Source of the DNA: JAJFUV01 sp964561215
Lineage (GTDB): Bacteria > Acidobacteriota > Terriglobia > Bryobacterales > Bryobacteraceae
NCBI GenBank assembly: GCA_964561215.1
Contig: CAZLOS010000012.1
Coordinates: forward strand, 7,018-71,017
Reading direction: 5' to 3'
DNA: 64,000 nt
Shown: piece after piece, positions 59,781-64,000 of the stretch
How positions within the stretch are numbered: position 1 is the stretch's first letter
Layout of the letters: every line of letters starts with the position of its first letter
Made by a program: the position numbers and the translations under genes
The notes under the pieces: generated by a model
The model's input: the letters and a program-made list of their open reading frames with translations, nothing else
Databases searched by the model: none
What the model was told of the DNA's origin: nothing

Positions 59781-61463
59781 ATGACAAGCCGGCTGGTCGA
59801 TGAGTTGGATCACATCAAGGCCCGCTTCGAAGCGGGCGATGCAGCGCGGAAACCCAAGCTGCTGCAGCGCCTGTCCGGAGCCAGGATCACGGATGCGGCC
59901 ACACTTATACGCTTTCACGAGGCACTGCTGTTCCTGCTGGCATACCCGCAGAACGCCGCGCTGGCGAAGGCGGCCGCGCGCGCGCTGGACTCTGTGGCGG
60001 AGCGCGTCGCCCTCTTGCGAAGCCGCGAGGCGGACCTGACGGCGTGTGAGGAGCCGGAAGTCTCCGGCATCACCGGGACGGGTCTTTCCGCGCTGTTCAG
60101 CTATCCCGTGGCGCGGCACCTGGCGCACGCTCACCCGTCGGAAGTGAGCATCGACTGGGAAGGCTATAAGCGGCAGGCGCGTCTCGGCTCGACGCTGCCG
60201 CGCTTCGTCCCCATGCTGGCCGACGACGCCATGGTGGAGGCCCATCCGCCGTATCCGGAGTGGCTGGAAGCGGCTGCGGGCGCCCGGAATCGCACGCTGC
60301 GATGGCTGATCGACAACCTTGAGCGACTCCCCCTGACCTTCGATGAGAAGGCGGAGCTGTACGATTCTCTCGAACTCTACTTGCGCTGGGACCTGGACGG
60401 ATCGTCCGCTGCTCGCACGGTAGCGCGACTGGCCGCGCGGAAGTTGTTCTACCATCGAGAACCGCTCGTCCGCCGCTCGCAGGTTTCGCTCGAAGACGAG
60501 GTCAAGGGGCCCAAGATCCTGATACGGCGCGTACCCGTACGGGAAGCTTCAAGGCTTCTCACACTGGCGCGCGACACTTCCGCGGTGCGTTATCGCGAGT
60601 TGCACGGGTTCACGCACGGCGATCCCGAACACATGGTGGAAGCGGACCTGGGCCGGGGTATGCGTGTGTTTGTGTGCGGCATCGGGCCCGCTCGCCGGCT
60701 GCCCCTGCGCGCCTATCACGCCGGCATGTTCTTCAAGAATGGAGTCCCCTCGGGTTACGTGGAGGGCATTTCGCTCGCCGAAAGGATGGAGGTCGGCTTC
60801 AACCTCTACTACACGTTCCGCGAAGGCGAGACGGCGTGGATTTACGCGAAGCTGCTCGCGCTGTTTCATCAATTGCTCGGAATCCGGTGTTTCTCGGTCG
60901 ACCCGTACCAGATCGGGCAGGACAACGAAGAAGGCATCGAGAGCGGCGCGTTCTGGTTCTACCGCAAGCTCGGTTTCCGTCCGGTAGTGGCCGACGTCCT
61001 GCACCTGACGGAAGCCGAGGAGCAGAAGGCCGCCGCGCACCCCGGCTATCGCACGCCGGCCCGCGTCCTGCGCAAACTGGCCCGGACTCACATGGTGTGG
61101 GAAGCGCCGGACGCCGAGCCAGGCGCCTGGGACGGGTTTGAGGCGCGCAGGCTCGGAATGGCCGTGGCGCGGCGCATGTGCCGCAGCCATGGCGCGAATG
61201 CCGAAACCGCTCGCCGCGCCGCCGTGCGCCGCGTGGCGAAGGCGCTGGGTGTTTCGGAAGCAAGTTTGGCGAGGGTGACGGATCTCGCGCTGGTGCTCGA
61301 CCTGATCCCGGATTTGGAGCGATGGAGCGCGCGGGACAAGAAGCTGAGCCTCGCATGGCTGCGCGCGAAAACGGCAGCCGGCGAAACCGGCTACCTGCGG
61401 CTGCTGGCGAGTCACGAGCGGCTGCGGCGCGAGTTGATACGATTGGGATCCCGGGAGGAATGA
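59781..61463 (+). CDS. Uncharacterised protein with GNAT-like C-terminal half, next to bshA
   Basis: This 560-residue cytoplasmic protein has a helical first half (to about 230) with no known motif. The middle and later part resemble an acyltransferase: LRAYHAGMFFKNGVPSGYVEG, FNLYYTFREGETAWIYAKLL, a SVDPYQIGQDNEEGIESGAF stretch, and FWFYRKLGFRPV, which matches the closing FYxKLGF motif of GNAT enzymes. The last 140 residues are helical again. It starts 18 bases after bshA and overlaps the next gene by four bases. No named family is known to me. A role with bacillithiol or its precursor is only suggested by position. Confidence 0.72.
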   Translation: MTSRLVDELDHIKARFEAGDAARKPKLLQRLSGARITDAATLIRFHEALLFLLAYPQNAALAKAAARALDSVAERVALLRSREADLTACEEPEVSGITGTGLSALFSYPVARHLAHAHPSEVSIDWEGYKRQARLGSTLPRFVPMLADDAMVEAHPPYPEWLEAAAGARNRTLRWLIDNLERLPLTFDEKAELYDSLELYLRWDLDGSSAARTVARLAARKLFYHREPLVRRSQVSLEDEVKGPKILIRRVPVREASRLLTLARDTSAVRYRELHGFTHGDPEHMVEADLGRGMRVFVCGIGPARRLPLRAYHAGMFFKNGVPSGYVEGISLAERMEVGFNLYYTFREGETAWIYAKLLALFHQLLGIRCFSVDPYQIGQDNEEGIESGAFWFYRKLGFRPVVADVLHLTEAEEQKAAAHPGYRTPARVLRKLARTHMVWEAPDAEPGAWDGFEARRLGMAVARRMCRSHGANAETARRAAVRRVAKALGVSEASLARVTDLALVLDLIPDLERWSARDKKLSLAWLRAKTAAGETGYLRLLASHERLRRELIRLGSREE

Positions 61464-62791
61464 GTTTGTTGCAGGCTGGCTGGAGCAAGATTATTATCAC
61501 GCCGGAGACCGGCGCCAGGCTGACGGGCTTTTCGGCACGCGAGGGTGTTTCCACCGGAGTGCACGACGATCTGCATGTGCGCTCCTTGGCCATCGAGTCG
61601 GAGGGGCGGGCCGCGGCGCTGGTGAGCGTCGAAGTCCTGGCGCTCGAAGGCGATTTCGTCGGCATGGTGAAACAGACTATCGAGCGGCGCACGGGGATTC
61701 CGGCGGCCAACATACTCATCGCCTGCACGCACACCCATGCGGGTCCCGTCACCGTCAAGTCCTTCTTCAATCCCGATGAAGTGGTGGACGAAGCGTACAT
61801 GGCGCGCCTGGCCGCGGCCATCGAGCGGAGCGTCGTGGAGGCTTGGGAGCGGCGCGCGCCGGCTGCCATGGGCTGGGGCGTGGCGCGCGTCGCCGGAGTC
61901 GGCGTGAACCGGCGCGATCCCGAACACGGCTATGTGGATCAGGATGCCGGCATCCTGAAAGTTTGCGATGCAGACGGCGCCGTCCGGGCGGTGCTCATCC
62001 ATTATGCCTGCCATCCGACCGTACTCGGCCCCAACAACCTGCTGGTCACGGGCGACTTTCCATCGGCGGCGCTCGACGAGGTGGAACGCGCGACCGGAGG
62101 CTTCGCCATGTTTTTCAACGGCGCGCAAGGGGACATCAGCATGGGCCACTCCTCCGACCTCAGCGCCATCGGAGTCATCGCCGCTGGCCGTACGTTTGAG
62201 CACGCCGCCGAATTGGGCGAGCGGCTCGCCGCTGCGGTGCTCGCGGAATTGCCGCACATAGCCACGGCGGCTGTCACGCTGGATTCCGCGTCGGTCCTGG
62301 CGGAGGTGCCGCTAAAGAACTTTCCGCCCTCGGAAGAACTTGCCCGCGAGTCGCGCATCGCGGAGGAGCGCCTGGAATCGCTCGCCGGCCGAAGCATGGA
62401 AGATCCCGAGCTGCGCCTGGCAAAGACGGAGGCGCTTTACACTTTGATCAATCAATATCTGGCGGGATTCGACAGCGAGTACCCCGCCGGCTTCCTGCCT
62501 CTGGAATTACGGGGGCTGCGCATCGGGGAAACGGCGTTGATCGGGTTGCCGGCGGAGGCGTTCGCCGAAGTGGGCCGGAACATGAAAAGCGCCTGTAGAA
62601 GTAAGATCTTGATAGTTGGCCTGGCGAACGGCTATTTGGGATATGTACCCTGCCGTCAGGCGCATTTTGAAGGCGGCTATGAAATCGTGTCCTCGCGTTT
62701 CGCCCCGGAGGCGGAGGACGCCTTAGCCGCCGCCGCGGCGAAACTCGCGATCGAGATGTCCGCAGAGAGGAAGCCCCAGCATGGAGCTTGA
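61460..62791 (+). CDS. Neutral ceramidase-like (alkaline non-lysosomal type) protein
   Basis: This is a 443-residue protein without signal peptide. It begins AGWSKIIITPETGARLTGFSAR and continues with ACTHTHAGP, VLIHYACHPTVLGPNNLLVTGDFPSA and MFFNGAQGDISM, the metal-site and core motifs of the neutral/alkaline ceramidase N-terminal domain. True ceramidases hydrolyse the amide of ceramide; many bacterial relatives lack the C-terminal domain, as here, and have unknown substrates. An excellent GGGAGGA ribosome site precedes the ATG, which overlaps the previous stop (ATGA). Confidence 0.85.
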   Translation: MSLLQAGWSKIIITPETGARLTGFSAREGVSTGVHDDLHVRSLAIESEGRAAALVSVEVLALEGDFVGMVKQTIERRTGIPAANILIACTHTHAGPVTVKSFFNPDEVVDEAYMARLAAAIERSVVEAWERRAPAAMGWGVARVAGVGVNRRDPEHGYVDQDAGILKVCDADGAVRAVLIHYACHPTVLGPNNLLVTGDFPSAALDEVERATGGFAMFFNGAQGDISMGHSSDLSAIGVIAAGRTFEHAAELGERLAAAVLAELPHIATAAVTLDSASVLAEVPLKNFPPSEELARESRIAEERLESLAGRSMEDPELRLAKTEALYTLINQYLAGFDSEYPAGFLPLELRGLRIGETALIGLPAEAFAEVGRNMKSACRSKILIVGLANGYLGYVPCRQAHFEGGYEIVSSRFAPEAEDALAAAAAKLAIEMSAERKPQHGA

Positions 62792-63980
62792 ACAGCTGCA
62801 CAAACAGTACCAGCACGACCTATTCGACGACTGCATTCCCTTCCTTGACAGGTATGTGGTGGACCGGGTGTACGGGGGCTTCCTGTGCAACACGGATCGC
62901 GATGGCAGCCGCCTGAGCGAGCGTAAAGAGACCTGGTTCGAAGGACGCGGCATCTGGGTGTACTCGTTCCTCTACCGCAATTTCGGCGGCAGCCCCCAGC
63001 ATCTCGAGCTGGCGCGGAAGACCATGCAGTTCATCCTGGCCGCCCGGCCGGAAGGAACCGATACGTTGTGGCCGGACCGGCTTACGCGCGAGGGCCAGCC
63101 GCTTTCCCCGTCTTCGGCCATGATCTATGGAGACATGTTCATCGCCGAAGGCTTGGCGGAGTTTGCGCGGGCATCCGGCGACATGCGTCCCTGGGAGGAA
63201 GCCAAGCGGCTGATCCAGAAGTGTCTGCGCGTCTACGAGCGGCCCGGCTACGCGCCCGACGTCGTGGCCAGCTACCGCTGCCCCAGGCCCGTGCGCTTCC
63301 CCGGCGCGCGGTCGCAGGGCGTGGCGATGGTCCTGATCCGCGTCATCAAGCAGATGCTGGAGCACCGCGCCGACCCGGATCTGCAGCGCGTGATCGACGG
63401 CGCCATCGATGCCGTGCTGAACCGCTTCTACAATCCCGACTACGGTCTCGACAACGAACTGCTTGACCACGACTTCACGCGGCCCACAGGCGACCTGGCG
63501 CGCTTCATCTACACGGGCCATTCGATCGAAACCCTGTGGATGCTGGCCGACGAAGCCGTGCGGCGCGGGGATCGCCAGATGCTCGAAACGGCCGCCGTGC
63601 GCTTCCGCCGCCACGTCGAGGTTGCCTGGGACGATGTTTACGGCGGCGTGTTCCGCGGGTCGAGCGACATCGAACAAAACCAATGGGTGCTCGATAAAGT
63701 GCTCTGGGCGCAGGAGGAGGTGCTCATCGGCGCCCTGCTGTTCTGGGAACACCTGAGCGCGCCCTGGGCGCGGGATGTTTTCGTGAGGACTTACAACTAC
63801 GTGCAGGAGCATTACCCGTTGCGCAAGCACGGTTTCGGTTACTGGATCACTTCCGCCGATCGCAAGGTCACTTTCGAGAAACACTATGACCGGATCGAGA
63901 ACTATCACCATCCGCGCCACCTGATGCTCAACCTGCTCGCCATCAAACGATTGATCGCCAGGGGCGAAAAGAGTTTTTGA
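62781..63980 (+). CDS. N-acylglucosamine 2-epimerase family enzyme
   Basis: This 399-residue alpha/alpha-barrel protein is of the AGE family. Features include RVYGGFLCNTDRDG, KETWFEGRGIWVYSFLYRN, LDHDFTRPTGDLARFIYTGHSIETLWML and YGGVFRGSS, with EKHYDRIENYHHPRHLML at the end bearing the paired histidines that do acid-base chemistry. Members epimerise N-acetylglucosamine/mannosamine or cellobiose-type sugars. It overlaps the ceramidase-like gene by 11 bases, so it is the last gene in the window of a long operon starting near 55930. Confidence 0.9.
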   Translation: MELEQLHKQYQHDLFDDCIPFLDRYVVDRVYGGFLCNTDRDGSRLSERKETWFEGRGIWVYSFLYRNFGGSPQHLELARKTMQFILAARPEGTDTLWPDRLTREGQPLSPSSAMIYGDMFIAEGLAEFARASGDMRPWEEAKRLIQKCLRVYERPGYAPDVVASYRCPRPVRFPGARSQGVAMVLIRVIKQMLEHRADPDLQRVIDGAIDAVLNRFYNPDYGLDNELLDHDFTRPTGDLARFIYTGHSIETLWMLADEAVRRGDRQMLETAAVRFRRHVEVAWDDVYGGVFRGSSDIEQNQWVLDKVLWAQEEVLIGALLFWEHLSAPWARDVFVRTYNYVQEHYPLRKHGFGYWITSADRKVTFEKHYDRIENYHHPRHLMLNLLAIKRLIARGEKSF

Positions 63981-63991
63981 TTAAAGATCTC

Positions 63992-63997
63992 AAGGAG
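63992..63997 (+). promoter_or_regulatory. Ribosome-binding site of a gene beyond the right edge
   Basis: AAGGAG lies 12 bases after the last stop codon and three bases before the window ends. It suggests that the operon continues to the right. Confidence 0.45.
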
Positions 63998-64000
63998 CGA

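Noticed and set aside
59781..61463. BshC (bacillithiol cysteine ligase) for the gene after bshA
   Set aside because: Length is similar, but I see none of the BshC N-terminal nucleotide-binding motifs; instead a GNAT-like closing motif is present.
1..64000. tRNA, rRNA, CRISPR arrays, insertion sequences, phage genes
   Set aside because: None was recognised by eye; no repeated spacer pattern, transposase or integrase motif was found. A covariance-model search would be needed to exclude small RNAs.

Overview
The window is GC-rich, almost fully coding DNA that looks like an acidobacterium of the Solibacter/Bryobacterales type. Two secreted proteins end in the C-terminal beta domain catalogued as TIGR03437, which is abundant in that group. 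Further support comes from many twin-arginine signal peptides, numerous exported carbohydrate-active enzymes, a fused LptF-LptG permease (so a Gram-negative envelope) and a bshA gene for bacillithiol. A run of exactly 100 N at 16641-16740 shows that this is a scaffold from a draft or metagenome assembly. The lineage is inferred from gene content, not from a marker gene. No rRNA, tRNA, CRISPR array or insertion sequence was recognised.

Layout. (1) 1-8080, minus strand: a polysaccharide operon read from right to left. It starts with a NusG-like antiterminator, then a Wzz/tyrosine autokinase, hexapeptide acyltransferase, membrane glycosyltransferase, heptose-bisphosphate-type phosphatase, B12-radical SAM enzyme, and an O-antigen-ligase-like membrane protein that runs off the left edge. 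(2) 8470-16864, plus strand: large secreted proteins (a clan GH-A-like hydrolase, a PQQ-propeller/BACON/TIGR03437 protein, an M28 peptidase with Ig-like domains cut by the gap, and the end of a LamG-like protein). (3) 16933-23007: an amidohydrolase remnant, a two-subunit molybdenum hydroxylase, malate dehydrogenase, a 37-residue membrane peptide, a TadZ/CpaE-like ATPase and a divergent NarL-type regulator. (4) 23029-28789: an exported TldD-like protease, a TldE-like partner that has lost its metal ligands, and LptF-LptG in one reading frame. (5) 28829-39930: sialidase-like protein, Nramp-like transporter, a second B12-radical SAM protein, sulfatase, a class III aminotransferase/Gfo-Idh pair ended by a clear terminator, an Ig-like exported protein, a TlpA-like thioredoxin and a sugar transporter of the drug/metabolite superfamily.

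(6) 40024-40577: a DinJ/YafQ toxin-antitoxin module with a palindrome over its promoter. (7) 40851-48054: sugar use (MFS transporter, deoxyhypusine-synthase-like protein, GH36-like hydrolase, exported aldo/keto-reductase-like protein, ribulokinase). (8) 48071-50126: folP and tyrS. (9) 50152-53773: a polytopic glycosyltransferase-like protein, a Cys-rich small protein, a secreted helical protein and a FecR-domain protein. (10) 53945-63980: a secreted beta-propeller protein, then seven tightly packed or overlapping genes: exported methyltransferase, histidine kinase, propeller lipoprotein, bshA, an uncharacterised GNAT-like protein, a ceramidase-like protein and an N-acylglucosamine 2-epimerase family enzyme.

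The overall picture is a soil-type heterotroph that exports and imports complex carbohydrate. The most promising uncharacterised units are the exported TldD/TldE-like pair joined to LptFG, and the uncharacterised gene following bshA.
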